Source of the DNA: an uncultured Porphyromonadaceae bacterium
GTDB lineage: Bacteria; Bacteroidota; Bacteroidia; Bacteroidales; Muribaculaceae
DNA length: 64,000 nt
Direction of reading: 5' to 3'
NCBI GenBank assembly: GCA_937921035.1
Contig: CALEUL010000039.1
Span: 1 to 64,000, forward strand
Part shown: positions 16,103 through 25,776 of the stretch, piece by piece
How the letters are laid out: each line of letters opens with the position of its first letter
Position numbering within the stretch: position 1 is the first letter of the stretch
Translations under genes and position numbers: made by a program
The notes under the pieces: model-generated
What the model was told of the DNA's origin: nothing
The model's database searches: none
What the model saw: only the letters and a program-made list of their open reading frames with translations

Positions 16103-16105
16103 ACT

Positions 16106-17080
16106 ATGATCCGCTGCATACATTCCGCCTCTTTCCGGTGGAGCGAATTCGCTACATACATCGTTATGCTGTTGAGCCTGCCATGCCTGTCAGGCTGCGA
16201 CCAGCGCGAGCTATGCTACGATCACTCCCACGTGTCGCCTGTAACCGTCGAATTCGACTGGAGCCTGGCACCCGACGCCACACCGAACACTATGGTGGTA
16301 TGGTTTTTCTCAACCACTACCAACGAACGCTACCGTTTTGAGCTAACCGGCGACGGCACTGCTTCGCGTTCACAGTTCGACAGCAGCATTAAGGTGCGCC
16401 CGGGCACATACAGGGTGCTTTGCCACAACGGCACCACCGACAACAATTCGGAAAGAGGAACTTCCTTCGAAGAATACTGCCTGGTAACCTACGACGACGC
16501 CGTCCTCGCTCCCATGAACCGGCAGGACAACGCTCCTCTGCCCGACGGTGCCGACGAATACCCCGTAAGAGCTATGGCAAGCACTGTCTATGCTCATACA
16601 CTCGACGAGACCGTCTCTATCGAGGGCGTCGTACCCAAAACCATACGGTTCACACCGGCCGAGATGACTTCGGTTTACGATGTTATAATAAAGGGCGTGG
16701 AAAATCTTACCGCCGACACCGAGGCTTCCGCGGCAATCACCGGTCTGGCCGAGGCCTGGAATCCGGCAACCTCCGCTCCGGGCGGCACGGAAGTAACGGT
16801 TCCCTTCAAGCTGAATCATTGCGGAAGCGACTGCCTGCGCGGTTCGCTTGTAACGTTCGGCGACAACGCGCCTCACGACGTCCGGCACCGTCTGCGAGTT
16901 TATACTTCCTATAAATACTACTATGATTTCGACGTTACCGACGACATACACAAAGCCGGCAACAGCAAGCACATCGAGATTGAACTGTATGGTCTCAAAC
17001 TGCCCGAAAGCAGCCAGGGAGGCATGAGTCCTGGTGTAGACGATTGGGATAAGGCCGAAAACATCGAACTTCCTATGTAA
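16106..17080 (+). CDS. DUF5119 lipoprotein of a fimbrial locus
   Basis: This 324-residue protein has a lipoprotein signal ending LSLPCLSGC, with the lipobox cysteine near residue 32. The rest is a two-domain beta-rich protein of the DUF5119 type, with the typical early segment VTVEFDWSLAPDATPNTMVV and the central VYDVIIKGVENL. DUF5119 genes regularly sit between DUF3575 and fimbrillin genes in Bacteroidales type V pilus operons; they are thought to be anchoring or accessory subunits displayed by lipidation. The start lies 3 bp after the DUF3575 stop, implying one transcript. Confidence 0.85.
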   Translation: MIRCIHSASFRWSEFATYIVMLLSLPCLSGCDQRELCYDHSHVSPVTVEFDWSLAPDATPNTMVVWFFSTTTNERYRFELTGDGTASRSQFDSSIKVRPGTYRVLCHNGTTDNNSERGTSFEEYCLVTYDDAVLAPMNRQDNAPLPDGADEYPVRAMASTVYAHTLDETVSIEGVVPKTIRFTPAEMTSVYDVIIKGVENLTADTEASAAITGLAEAWNPATSAPGGTEVTVPFKLNHCGSDCLRGSLVTFGDNAPHDVRHRLRVYTSYKYYYDFDVTDDIHKAGNSKHIEIELYGLKLPESSQGGMSPGVDDWDKAENIELPM

Positions 17081-17133
17081 TACATAAAACACTTAAAAAA
17101 ATAACCTAATTAAAAACTTTAAAAATTACTCTC

Positions 17134-18549
17134 ATGAAATTCAGTGCTAATTCAGCAGTGGCATTCGCACTCATGACCGGGGCGATGTTTGTCACTTCTT
17201 GCGCAAACGATGTCGAGACCGATATCAACATCGACCCGACAGGTAATGCAATCAGTTTTTCTCCGGTAGTGGGGCACTCCGCGCGCGCCACTGAAACAAA
17301 AATTGACAATCTTGGAGACTTTGCTGTTGTTGCCCGCGGTATGCATCACGACGGCATATTGTATGACGCCTTCCTGATTGGTTCCGGTACTACCGGCGAC
17401 ATAGCCAAACGTCAAGCTCTCACTGGGAATCCGGTATCATCTGGTACATGGGCACTTGACCACAATGTTTACTGGCCCGCAACTTTGAACAAAGTGTTGT
17501 TCTTTGCTTATACTGCACTCAAAAATGGTGAGACTTACACAGGCGCAAATGTCCTTGGAACTAATCCGGATAATACTACACCGTCATTCGGTTTTGAAGG
17601 AGACCTGCCACACATTAATGACTATATGCCGTTGAAAGCCACGGCAGTAGAAAACAACATCCAGGCAGATGGCAAAAATCAGAGAGATTTGCTTGTTGCA
17701 TACACACAACAGGAAAAAATACAAAGCCAGACAAATGTGCACTTGACCTTTGAACATACCCTGACACAAGTATCCATTACCGCCAGCCAGTCGGGTAAAC
17801 TTGACAACGATAACCGCATAGTAAAAATCAAAGGAGCATGGTTTGTCAATGTAGCAAAATCGGGTAATTTGAGCACTACGGAAACAAAGGATGGTAATCA
17901 CAACATTACCTATAGTAAATCGTGGGTAGGTGAAGGTAAAACTGCATTTGGTTCGGTCTGGAGTGACGTCATTCAATTGGATAAAGGAAGTAGCAAAGAT
18001 ATTCTACGTGATCATTCACTTATGCTTATCCCTGAGAATCTGACAGCATGGGATCCAGTAAACGATAAAGAAAATACGGCTGAAGGCGCTTATATCATGT
18101 TGCTCTGCCGTGTAGAACTTGAACATCCAGGAACCACACATAGTGGGAGTGACCTTAGTGATATAAAGGTAGATGAAGCGGCAAAGAAACACTATCATCA
18201 GCTTTTCCCTGTCAATACGCAGAAGTTCGATGAAACAGAATACGGTTTTGTATGCGTACCCCTTTCAAGCGATTGGAACACAAGCGGTATTGGCAAGCAC
18301 TATACATATAACCTGACTATATGTGGTAACGGAACAGGTGCCGGTAAATATCCGCCCACAGATGATGCGGAAAAATTCAAAACCCTCGTTCCTTCAGGCT
18401 TAGGTATAAAGGCGGTAACTAACGACAATGCTATCACAGGAAAGAACCCTGGAGACAATGTTCTTGACGAACCCATCCAGTTCACTGTGGATGTAGCAGA
18501 GTGGGCCGCCCCGGACAATACGTGGAAACCTGGCAACGGTGATTTCTAA
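17134..18549 (+). CDS. Fimbrillin-family protein, probable major pilus subunit
   Basis: This 471-residue protein has a lipoprotein signal (MKFSANSAVAFALMTGAMFVTSC) followed by a fimbrillin/Mfa-like fold. Recognisable parts are ISFSPVVGHSARATET soon after the cysteine, YWPATLNKVLFFAYT near residue 110, and VHLTFEHTLTQVSITAS near 205, the usual mid-domain motif. In type V pili the lipidated precursor is exported, cleaved by an Arg-gingipain-like protease (often after an Arg such as in SARATET) and polymerised by strand exchange. The position after DUF3575 and DUF5119 and the hairpin directly downstream suggest the most abundant subunit. Confidence 0.86.
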   Translation: MKFSANSAVAFALMTGAMFVTSCANDVETDINIDPTGNAISFSPVVGHSARATETKIDNLGDFAVVARGMHHDGILYDAFLIGSGTTGDIAKRQALTGNPVSSGTWALDHNVYWPATLNKVLFFAYTALKNGETYTGANVLGTNPDNTTPSFGFEGDLPHINDYMPLKATAVENNIQADGKNQRDLLVAYTQQEKIQSQTNVHLTFEHTLTQVSITASQSGKLDNDNRIVKIKGAWFVNVAKSGNLSTTETKDGNHNITYSKSWVGEGKTAFGSVWSDVIQLDKGSSKDILRDHSLMLIPENLTAWDPVNDKENTAEGAYIMLLCRVELEHPGTTHSGSDLSDIKVDEAAKKHYHQLFPVNTQKFDETEYGFVCVPLSSDWNTSGIGKHYTYNLTICGNGTGAGKYPPTDDAEKFKTLVPSGLGIKAVTNDNAITGKNPGDNVLDEPIQFTVDVAEWAAPDNTWKPGNGDF

Positions 18550-18571
18550 TCCGTTTTTAACAGACTAAAAT

Positions 18572-18605
18572 ATCAGGCCTCGCTGTATTTGTTGCGAGGC
18601 CTGAT
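18572..18605 (+). terminator. Intra-operon hairpin between two fimbrillin genes
   Basis: ATCAGGCCTCGC (18572-18583) and GCGAGGCCTGAT (18594-18605) form a perfect 12-bp stem with a 10-base loop, followed by TTAATC rather than a long T-run. It lies between the fimbrillin stop and the next ATG at 18635. It could act as a partial terminator or mRNA stabiliser that keeps the upstream subunit in excess. Confidence 0.65.
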
Positions 18606-18634
18606 TTAATCAATCATTTCACAATTTATCAGCC

Positions 18635-21600
18635 ATGAACGTAAAATACGGCATTTACAGATGTGCTTTCGCCACGTCGGCAGCCTGCGCCACGCTCCTG
18701 TTTGCTATTGCCTGCAACGACGACCTTGATTTCAAAAACGTCGAAGGCAAACAAATAGCTTTCAAAATCTCTGCGCCCAACGCATGGCACGACGGAATGC
18801 AAGTTAAAGAAAATGAGCCTACGACACACTGCCTGTCGGTGAAGGAGCTCTCGGGCGACGGCGACACGAAGCTATATCTGCATACCGTAGTGGCTGAGAA
18901 TCCCGCGGAAAATATAACGATGGATGCTTCGCGAGGCACCCCTATAAAAAACCTAACCGCATTCAAGGATGAATATTCCCGCTTCTCGCTAAGCGGAGTA
19001 TGCTACAACGGCGACTACCCTACCGACGAGACACAGAACGACTGGACAACGGAGTATGCCTATAACCTATACTACTCTACCTCGAACGGTCAGCCCACAA
19101 CCGGAGGCCGCCCCCTGTTGTGGCCATACGACGACAAAGTGAAATTCTTTGCCTTTGCTCCGACAGTAGAGGATTTCAACGCCATGAAAACCGGAGGCTC
19201 CCTCGCTATGAGCGCGGCCAGCCACAAAGGATCTCCCACAATCACCTATACCGTTCCCGCAGATGTGGAAGAACAGATAGACCTGATGACAGTTCGCACA
19301 GATTTCAGCTTCTCGCCCGCCGGCGCGGAGGTAGAGCTGAAATTCGGACACGCGCTCACGGCCGTCAGGATAGCATGCGGCAATGATATGCTTGCCGGAA
19401 AGATTTCCCAAGTTACAATTTCCGGCATCTACGGCAGCGGCTCGCAGGTAATAGGGTCGCAATCATGGGAACCCGACGGCACGAAGGCCACATACACAAT
19501 ATCAAAAGAAATAACGTTGCCGGTTGGAACATCCGCCGACAAAGTACACGCCGATAACGGCACCCCGATTGCCGGCACCGACTCCGACAACCTCACCTTC
19601 ATCCTGATGCCGCAGACCCTCCCGGAGAACGCTTCTATAACCATAGTATTCACCGATGCGGCAACCGGCACAGAGCGCACGATCACCGGCTCGATAGGCG
19701 GCCAGAAATGGAAGGCCGGCAAGATTATAACCTATTCCATATCTCCGTCGAGCATCCATATAATCCCGTCGCTGGAGTTCTGCAAGAAACCAGCCAGTGA
19801 TATCATGCCATATTCCGGTGTATGGTACAATATGAAATACAACCCGGCAAAAGTGGAAATTACACAAGCCGACGTAGAAAATGCAGCAATCGAGGAAATT
19901 CCGGCAGACCTGATCACCTACCAATACAAAATCGAAGACGACCCCTCCTCCGAGTGGCAGGACTGCCAGACAGGACCCGACGGAATGCTGAGTATTGAGC
20001 CCCAGGAAGCATATAAAAAACTGAGCGAGAAATTTTCCCAAGACGAAGTAGGCTCGCCGGACAAACCTGTGTCGGTAACTGTTGATGGGGAAACAGCCAA
20101 CTGCTATCTGGTGGACAAAGCCGGCTACTACTCGCTGCCGCTTGTATATGGCAATGGCAACGTAACAGGCGGACGTACGAACGGTCTCAATTATTATCCC
20201 AACCATGACGATGCCCGTATGCCTGAGAACGGAAAAATTTCCGGTGCGGCAGATGCTGTCCTGTGCTGGCAGGACGCACCGGACCTCATCGACTCCGCCA
20301 GTGTTGATATTTCGGAAGATAATCTCGTGTTCCGTATCCGCAAGCCGACGCTCACACAGGGCAATGCCTTATTGGCTGTAAGAAATTCCGCCAAGGAGAT
20401 ACTCTGGAGCTGGCATATATGGGTAACACCGTATAAGGACGAGTTCTACAGCAGTTTTTTCCGTTCAAAGACATATTATAACAAGGACGGAGCAGACAAT
20501 AGCTCTCCTATTAGAGAATATGACCTTGCAAAATATAATCTGGGGTGGTGCGATCCACATGCCCATAATAAATCGCGCAATTTCTCCATCCGTGCCATTA
20601 TCGACATGTCGGCATACGGTGGAGCAAAGGAACACGACGTAGAGATCGGGACATTCACTCAGGATGTATTCAAAGGTTCCGATGCCGGCGACAACACATA
20701 CTATCAGTGGGGACGCAAAGACCCTATGCTCGGCGGTATCTATAATGACTATACAATTGTATATAAATATACAAAAAAGAAAGATCATACTGCTACAGGC
20801 ACACCTGATACTTATGAATTCACGATGGAAAACAAACAGGTATTCAACCAGTATAAGGAGTATGACGGGAATAATGAGATCGCCATTGATTACTCGTTCT
20901 GCAAAAATCCCGGCGATATGTTAGACGACACACATGAGGATGAGGCATCGAAAGGAGTGACCATCGGCTACAGCATAAGACATCCTTATATGTTCGTTAC
21001 AAATTCTAGGGCTTACGAGGTAGGTGACCCTGTAACTTTCAATTACCGCAACCACTGGCATATACCGTATAGAGATAATCCTGTAGCATACCTGGACGCT
21101 AAGGAACATATCATGTTCAATGCCTGGGATGCTGGCGCTCCTGGCCCCGGATTTTCCAATCCCTCGAATGAGAACGATTATATCAATTATATATTTTCGA
21201 CGAACGGCACCATCAAGGAAGCAGTACGGAAAGATTATCTGGATACGTATGCGTCGACGGTTACGAAATCTGTCTATGATCCGTGCCCTCCGAAATTCGA
21301 GATACCTCCCATCGATGCCTTCAGGGGAATTGCGCAGGCAAAAAGTTCTAATACTGGTATGTTTGCCCTTGGAACCATAGAGTATTCCGACTATGACAAA
21401 AAAGCCAACAATGCCTGGACAATCACGAATAATGGACAGAGTATCACTTTTCCCATGACAGGTGTGCGCGACTATGCCCTGCGCTCAACCGAATGGAAAT
21501 CCGTAGAGAACGTAGATTACGAAGAATTCTATCGCACTTCAATGCCAGCATTCAGAATGCTCACCTTTGTATCCTCGGCGACAATTATATCGAAAGGTAG

Positions 21601-21760
21601 TACGAATGCATATCAGTTGTTGATTTTCGCCATCGATAAGTCAGACAGATCGCAACCTCATTCCACTTCTAATGTTAAGATCAGTTGTTTTTCGACATCC
21701 AGCAACGCATATGGAATGCCCGTACGCCCCATGCGCTCCGAACTTGACAGCAGCAATTAG
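18635..21760 (+). CDS. Large fimbrillin-like protein, probable pilus tip or adhesin
   Basis: This 1041-residue protein begins with a lipoprotein signal (cysteine in LLFAIACND, near residue 28). An N-terminal fimbrillin-like domain (about 30-375) contains LLWPYDDKVKFFAFAP and VELKFGHALTAVRIAC. The C-terminal two thirds resemble large fimbrillin-associated adhesins: a TWE-less HIWVTPYKDE core, RNHWHIPYRDN, VYDPCPPKFEIPP, and a terminal YGMPVRPMR. Being twice the size of the upstream subunit and last in the operon, it is probably a low-copy tip component. The ligand is unknown. Confidence 0.82.
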   Translation: MNVKYGIYRCAFATSAACATLLFAIACNDDLDFKNVEGKQIAFKISAPNAWHDGMQVKENEPTTHCLSVKELSGDGDTKLYLHTVVAENPAENITMDASRGTPIKNLTAFKDEYSRFSLSGVCYNGDYPTDETQNDWTTEYAYNLYYSTSNGQPTTGGRPLLWPYDDKVKFFAFAPTVEDFNAMKTGGSLAMSAASHKGSPTITYTVPADVEEQIDLMTVRTDFSFSPAGAEVELKFGHALTAVRIACGNDMLAGKISQVTISGIYGSGSQVIGSQSWEPDGTKATYTISKEITLPVGTSADKVHADNGTPIAGTDSDNLTFILMPQTLPENASITIVFTDAATGTERTITGSIGGQKWKAGKIITYSISPSSIHIIPSLEFCKKPASDIMPYSGVWYNMKYNPAKVEITQADVENAAIEEIPADLITYQYKIEDDPSSEWQDCQTGPDGMLSIEPQEAYKKLSEKFSQDEVGSPDKPVSVTVDGETANCYLVDKAGYYSLPLVYGNGNVTGGRTNGLNYYPNHDDARMPENGKISGAADAVLCWQDAPDLIDSASVDISEDNLVFRIRKPTLTQGNALLAVRNSAKEILWSWHIWVTPYKDEFYSSFFRSKTYYNKDGADNSSPIREYDLAKYNLGWCDPHAHNKSRNFSIRAIIDMSAYGGAKEHDVEIGTFTQDVFKGSDAGDNTYYQWGRKDPMLGGIYNDYTIVYKYTKKKDHTATGTPDTYEFTMENKQVFNQYKEYDGNNEIAIDYSFCKNPGDMLDDTHEDEASKGVTIGYSIRHPYMFVTNSRAYEVGDPVTFNYRNHWHIPYRDNPVAYLDAKEHIMFNAWDAGAPGPGFSNPSNENDYINYIFSTNGTIKEAVRKDYLDTYASTVTKSVYDPCPPKFEIPPIDAFRGIAQAKSSNTGMFALGTIEYSDYDKKANNAWTITNNGQSITFPMTGVRDYALRSTEWKSVENVDYEEFYRTSMPAFRMLTFVSSATIISKGSTNAYQLLIFAIDKSDRSQPHSTSNVKISCFSTSSNAYGMPVRPMRSELDSSN

Positions 21761-21824
21761 GCCATTCCACAGAAGATGGCGGAGCAAAACGCCGTGAATG
21801 GCCCGAGGCATTGCTTCTGTGTAT

Positions 21825-21847
21825 CCCCCGATGCATGTCGTCGGGGG
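21825..21847 (+). terminator. Terminator of the fimbrial operon
   Basis: CCCCCGA (21825-21831) pairs with TCGGGGG (21841-21847) around a 9-base loop, 64 bp after the last fimbrial stop codon. The following AATAACAT is A-rich rather than T-rich, so the hairpin is strong but the terminator is not textbook. Confidence 0.6.
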
Positions 21848-21963
21848 AATAACATAGGCCCAGCCATTAATCATGCGGTATAACTCAAAGATTTATTGTG
21901 TGTTGTGCAAAATTATTTGGTTAATTTTTGTATATCACCTATTGCATTGAGTTAGATTTTGTG

Positions 21964-21971
21964 TTATCTTT
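21964..21971 (+). promoter_or_regulatory. Promoter -7 box of the ROK regulator gene
   Basis: TATCTTTG matches TAnnTTTG. It places the transcript start near 21978, which rules out the in-frame TTG at 21959 as the start of the ROK gene and supports the ATG at 21995. Confidence 0.65.
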
Positions 21972-21994
21972 GCAGCATAAAAAACCAACACCGC

Positions 21995-23197
21995 ATGACT
22001 CCTTTAAAGATAATTACCGATTCAGAATTAGGCAGCAATAAGAAAAAGGTTATAACATCGTTCTTCTATAATCTTAATTCCACCATTGCAGAGCTCGCAA
22101 AAGAGTTGAATCTGAGTATTCCCACCGTTACCAAACTCGTCAACGAGATGGTTGAGGAGGGAATCCTGAACGACTATGGCAAAACCGATTCAAAGTCGGG
22201 ACGCAAACCCAGTACCTACGGCCTGAATCCGCAGTCGGGCTATTTTTTGGGTATCGACATCAAGCGCGGTCTTGTAAATATAGGAATCTGCAACTTCAAC
22301 GGCGAGGTTGTACGTCAGGATTTCGATATTGCCTACAACATGGAATCGCAGGATACTGCGATAGATGAAATATGCAAAATTGCCACCGATTTTATTGAGG
22401 GCAGCGGTATCGAGCGCGCCAAGATTCTGAATGCCTGCGTCAATATCGGGGGCCGTGTGAATCCGACAACAGGATATTGCTACAGCATGTTCGTATTCTC
22501 GGAGACTCCGCTCAACGAGATACTTTCAGAAAAAATGGGAGTTCCGGTGTGTATCGAAAACGACACCCGGGCAATGGCATACGGCGAATGTCTGCGGGGA
22601 GCCGCCAAAGGCGAGAAAAACCTTCTGTTCGTGAACATGGGATGGGGTCTTGGCCTTGGCATTGTAATTAACGGCACTGTCTACGAGGGCAAATCGGGCT
22701 TTGCCGGCGAATTCGGCCACATCCACGCTTTCGACAACGAGATTATGTGCCACTGCGGCAAAAAAGGTTGTCTGGAGACCGAAGTTTCCGGCGCGGCGCT
22801 GCACCGACGCGTGATCGAAAGCATAAAGGAAGGCAAAGTCTCGATACTGTCCAAGCAAGTGCAGAACAACGAGAACATCACCCTGCAGGATATCATCGAC
22901 TCCATCAACGCCGAAGATTATCTGTGCATCGACCTCCTGGAGGACATAGGCATCAAGCTGGGCGTGCAGCTTGCCAATATGATAAACATCTTCAACCCCG
23001 AGACCGTTGTTATCGGCGGTACGCTGTCGGCCGCCGGCGACTATCTGATACAGCCCGTGCGCCAGACAATAAAGAAACATTCGCTCAAACTTGTCAACAG
23101 CGATACCAAACTTGTCTGCTCCAAGCTGCACGACAAGGCCGGCATCATCGGCGCCTGCATGACGGCACGCCGACAGATGTTCGAGACCACAAACTAA
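21995..23197 (+). CDS. ROK-family transcriptional regulator / sugar kinase homologue
   Basis: The protein of 400 residues starts MTPLKIITDSELG. A winged helix-turn-helix (about 20-75; TIAELAKELNLSIPTVTKLVNEM) precedes a ROK domain with FLGIDIKRGLVNIGIC, the VCIENDTRAMAYGE active-site region, NMGWGLGLGIV, and the zinc motif CHCGKKGCLE. It belongs to the NagC/XylR-type ROK repressors, which sense a sugar or sugar phosphate. The gene is monocistronic, with its own promoter and a strong terminator. The fimbrial genes and the DUF4886 gene are the nearest possible targets, but the regulon cannot be deduced. Confidence 0.9.
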   Translation: MTPLKIITDSELGSNKKKVITSFFYNLNSTIAELAKELNLSIPTVTKLVNEMVEEGILNDYGKTDSKSGRKPSTYGLNPQSGYFLGIDIKRGLVNIGICNFNGEVVRQDFDIAYNMESQDTAIDEICKIATDFIEGSGIERAKILNACVNIGGRVNPTTGYCYSMFVFSETPLNEILSEKMGVPVCIENDTRAMAYGECLRGAAKGEKNLLFVNMGWGLGLGIVINGTVYEGKSGFAGEFGHIHAFDNEIMCHCGKKGCLETEVSGAALHRRVIESIKEGKVSILSKQVQNNENITLQDIIDSINAEDYLCIDLLEDIGIKLGVQLANMINIFNPETVVIGGTLSAAGDYLIQPVRQTIKKHSLKLVNSDTKLVCSKLHDKAGIIGACMTARRQMFETTN

Positions 23198-23221
23198 ACC
23201 ATATCCACAACTGCATACTCG

Positions 23222-23249
23222 GGGCGGCGCCGACGGTGCCGCCCTTTTT
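23222..23249 (+). terminator. Intrinsic terminator of the ROK gene
   Basis: GGGCGGCGCC (23222-23231) pairs with GGTGCCGCCC (23235-23244) around a 3-base loop, with one G-T pair, followed directly by TTTTT. This is a textbook intrinsic terminator. Confidence 0.9.
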
Positions 23250-23292
23250 CTAAAGTAATTCGCGGATATTGCCCCGAACAGGCCGCATACTA

Positions 23293-23323
23293 TTGGCTAT
23301 TCTGAGTTTTGTTACTATATTTG
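23293..23323 (+). promoter_or_regulatory. Promoter of the DUF4886 gene
   Basis: TTGG (23293-23296) and TATATTTG (23316-23323) are separated by 19 bp, fitting the Bacteroidetes promoter. The transcript would start near 23330, which favours the ATG at 23349 over the one at 23331. Confidence 0.65.
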
Positions 23324-23348
23324 CTGTGAAATGCAAACAAACATATCC

Positions 23349-24182
23349 ATGAAAAAAATAATCATCTTTCTTTTTGCCATTATTTTCGCGGCCGGAGGAC
23401 TGTCGGCACGCCTTGTCAAAGTACTTGCAATCGGCAACAGCTTCTCTGTAGATGCCCTCGAGCAGGAACTGCACGACATCGTCGTTGCAGGCGGCGACGA
23501 AATCCTTATCGGCAACCTCTACTTCCCCGGGTGCCCCATCGACCGCCATTTCAACAACATGAAAACCGACAAGGGCGAATACAGCTACCGCAAAATCGGC
23601 GTCGACGGCCGTTGCGACACCATTGCCGACTGTACAATCAAGCGCGCCCTCGCCGATGAGGAATGGGACTATATCACTTTCCAGCAGGCAAGCCATTTCT
23701 CCGGACAGTACGGCACATTCGCCAATCTGCCGGCCCTGATAGGCATGGTGCGCAAGGCTGTGGGCGAAAAACCCGTATTCCTCTGGCACATGACGTGGGC
23801 CTACTCTCCCGATTCCAAGCACGACGGTTTCAAAAATTACGACCGCAGCCAGCTAAAGATGTACCGGGCCATCGTAGATGCCGCCCGGCAGGCTCTGGCC
23901 GACAATCCGGAGCTTAAAGGCGTTATTCCATGCGGCACTGCAATACAGGACGCCCGCACCTCTGCCCTGGGCGACGACCTCACTGCCGACGGCTATCATC
24001 TTAGCCGCACAGTGGGCCGCTACGTTGCATCGTGCACATGGTATGGCGTGTTGTTCGGACACGATGTTATCGGCAATTCCTACCTTCCTCCGCGCCTCAA
24101 CGCCCCACAGCGCCTTCTGTCGCAAAAAGCAGCCGAAGCAGCCATCGCAAATCCGTTTGCAATAACAGTGATTTCGGAATGA
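23349..24182 (+). CDS. DUF4886 SGNH-hydrolase-like secreted protein
   Basis: Starting at MKKIIIFLFAIIFAAGG the protein has 277 residues and a clear signal peptide. The mature part begins with LVKVLAIGNSFSVDAL, the SGNH block I with its serine. WDYITFQQASHFSG resembles block III, and DGYHLSRTVGRY near residue 220 supplies the Asp-x-x-His of block V. DUF4886 proteins are probably esterases acting on carbohydrate acyl groups. Catalytic residues look intact; the substrate is unknown. The gene stands alone. Confidence 0.85.
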   Translation: MKKIIIFLFAIIFAAGGLSARLVKVLAIGNSFSVDALEQELHDIVVAGGDEILIGNLYFPGCPIDRHFNNMKTDKGEYSYRKIGVDGRCDTIADCTIKRALADEEWDYITFQQASHFSGQYGTFANLPALIGMVRKAVGEKPVFLWHMTWAYSPDSKHDGFKNYDRSQLKMYRAIVDAARQALADNPELKGVIPCGTAIQDARTSALGDDLTADGYHLSRTVGRYVASCTWYGVLFGHDVIGNSYLPPRLNAPQRLLSQKAAEAAIANPFAITVISE

Positions 24183-24263
24183 CGGAAAATGGATAGCGGC
24201 ACCACGCACACGCCTCGCAATTTTATCAAATACGCTTTACATGCGCTTTAAAAACAGAAAAAA

Positions 24264-24295
24264 TTTGTAAGATAAGATTATTTTGCGTAATTTTG
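24264..24295 (+). promoter_or_regulatory. Promoter of tRNA-Leu
   Basis: TTTG (24264-24267), a 20-bp spacer and TAATTTTG (24288-24295) form a near-ideal Bacteroidetes promoter, with the predicted start a few bases before the mature tRNA end at 24306. Confidence 0.8.
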
Positions 24296-24305
24296 TGCCG
24301 TGAAA

Positions 24306-24387
24306 GCGCATGTGGCGTAATTGGTAGCCGCGTTAGACTTAGGATCTAATGACGAATGTCGTGGGGGTTCGAGTCCCTTCATGCGCA
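24306..24387 (+). tRNA. tRNA-Leu (anticodon TAG)
   Basis: The cloverleaf is complete: acceptor GCGCATG (24306-24312) pairs with CATGCGC (24380-24386). The anticodon stem TTAGA/TCTAA (24333-24337/24345-24349) encloses CTTAGGA with TAG at 24340-24342. The T arm is GGGGG-TTCGAGT-CCCTT. An extended variable region fits a class II leucine tRNA. The discriminator is A, and CCA is not encoded (CGA follows). It is about 82 bases long. Confidence 0.95.
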
Positions 24388-24395
24388 CGACAAGC

Positions 24396-24434
24396 CCTCT
24401 ATAACTCGCTGAGTTTTAGAGGACTTATTATTTT
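24396..24434 (+). terminator. Terminator after tRNA-Leu
   Basis: CCTCTATAACTC (24396-24407) and GAGTTTTAGAGG (24411-24422) form a 12-bp stem with one mismatch and a GCT loop, followed by ACTTATTATTTTT. It may also terminate the convergent MATE operon from the other side. Confidence 0.8.
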
Positions 24435-24474
24435 TCAAACAAGCACCTGCGAAGCACTCCGATAACTTTCCCGC

Positions 24475-25773
24475 CTAAACCGCAGGACGTTTAAAACGAT
24501 AGAACAGATATTCCAGCACGCCGCGCATCAGCAGATAGGCATTGAAAGCAGCCCATAGCGCACTGTTGCCCGCCGAACGATGTGCGGCAAAATATATAAT
24601 GAAGAATACGGCTATTGCTCCGGCCATAGACAGAAGCATTGCCCGCGTTCGCACAAGCCCGACAAAAATACCGTCCCACACAAAGGCCATGAATCCGCAA
24701 AGTGGAACAAGAGCGGCGAAAGCAACGTAGCTGCGGGCTGTTTCAACCACATGAACATCCTCGGCGAGCAGCCTCAGCACTTCCTCGCCTACGAAGAAAT
24801 ACAGGATGCTGAAAATCACCGCAAAGACAAGTCCGATGCGCATAAGCGAGCGTATGAGGGATGACAGAGAGCGCGAATCGCCCAGCCCGGCGTATTTGCC
24901 GGCGAGTGCCTCGCCAGCGAAGGCGAAACCATCCATAAAATACGAGAACAGCATGAACAACTGCAACAGCAGCGCGTTTGCGGCAAGAATATCGGTGCCC
25001 TGGAGCGCCCCGGCATGGGTAAACCACAGCGTAACAGCCACAAGACAGGCCGTACGCAGGAAAATATCGGTGTTGATGCGGAAAAATTTCAATAGCTCGT
25101 CGGCCTTGAATATCGCGGACAGGCCCGGAAAGCGCGGGCGATACCTGCGCCATGCGATCACAGCACCTACTCCGAGGCCGGTCCACTGCGCCACAAGCGT
25201 ACCTATCGCCACACCGGCGATATTCATGCCGAAGCCGAACACAAGCGCCGGACTGACGGCAATATTCACCACGTTTGTAGTTATCGCCATCCACATCTGC
25301 GCCCGCGAGTCCTGCATGCCCAGAAACCACCCGGAAAGACCGTAGGTGAGCATCACCGCCGGCGCGCCCCATATCAGAATTCTGAAATACTGCATGGCCA
25401 GACGCTTCGTATTATCGTCGGAATCCATAAACGACAGCACCGTATTTCCCGTAAAGGGACTGAGCATCAAAAGCGCCAGGCCTACCAGCAGCCCGACGGC
25501 AAGGCTGCGGAACAGAATGATATCGCGTTCACGCGAATCGCGGCCTGCGGCGCCGTATGCCTGCGCGGTAAGCCCGGTCGTTCCCATGCGCAGGAAATTG
25601 AACAGCCAGTAGAGGGTGTTGAACAGCGTTCCGCCAAGGGCTATGGCACCGATATAAACGGCATCGCCGATATGGCCTGTTACGGCCACATCGACGAGCG
25701 AAAGCAGAGGCGTTGTAATATTGGTTACAATCGCCGGTATTGCGATGGCGAGTATTTCGCGGCGGTGCTTCAA
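24475..25773 (-). CDS. MATE-family efflux transporter (DinF-like)
   Basis: This 432-residue inner-membrane protein has about twelve hydrophobic spans in two similar halves, as in MATE cation-coupled exporters of drugs or metabolites. Its beginning (HRREILAIAIPAIVTNITTPLLSLVDVAVTGHIGD) is typical of the DinF branch. The length is usual for the family. It starts 3 bp after the OPT transporter gene, so the two share a transcript at the end of the parAB operon. The substrate cannot be inferred. Confidence 0.92.
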   Translation of the reverse strand: MKHRREILAIAIPAIVTNITTPLLSLVDVAVTGHIGDAVYIGAIALGGTLFNTLYWLFNFLRMGTTGLTAQAYGAAGRDSRERDIILFRSLAVGLLVGLALLMLSPFTGNTVLSFMDSDDNTKRLAMQYFRILIWGAPAVMLTYGLSGWFLGMQDSRAQMWMAITTNVVNIAVSPALVFGFGMNIAGVAIGTLVAQWTGLGVGAVIAWRRYRPRFPGLSAIFKADELLKFFRINTDIFLRTACLVAVTLWFTHAGALQGTDILAANALLLQLFMLFSYFMDGFAFAGEALAGKYAGLGDSRSLSSLIRSLMRIGLVFAVIFSILYFFVGEEVLRLLAEDVHVVETARSYVAFAALVPLCGFMAFVWDGIFVGLVRTRAMLLSMAGAIAVFFIIYFAAHRSAGNSALWAAFNAYLLMRGVLEYLFYRFKRPAV

Positions 25774-25776
25774 GAT

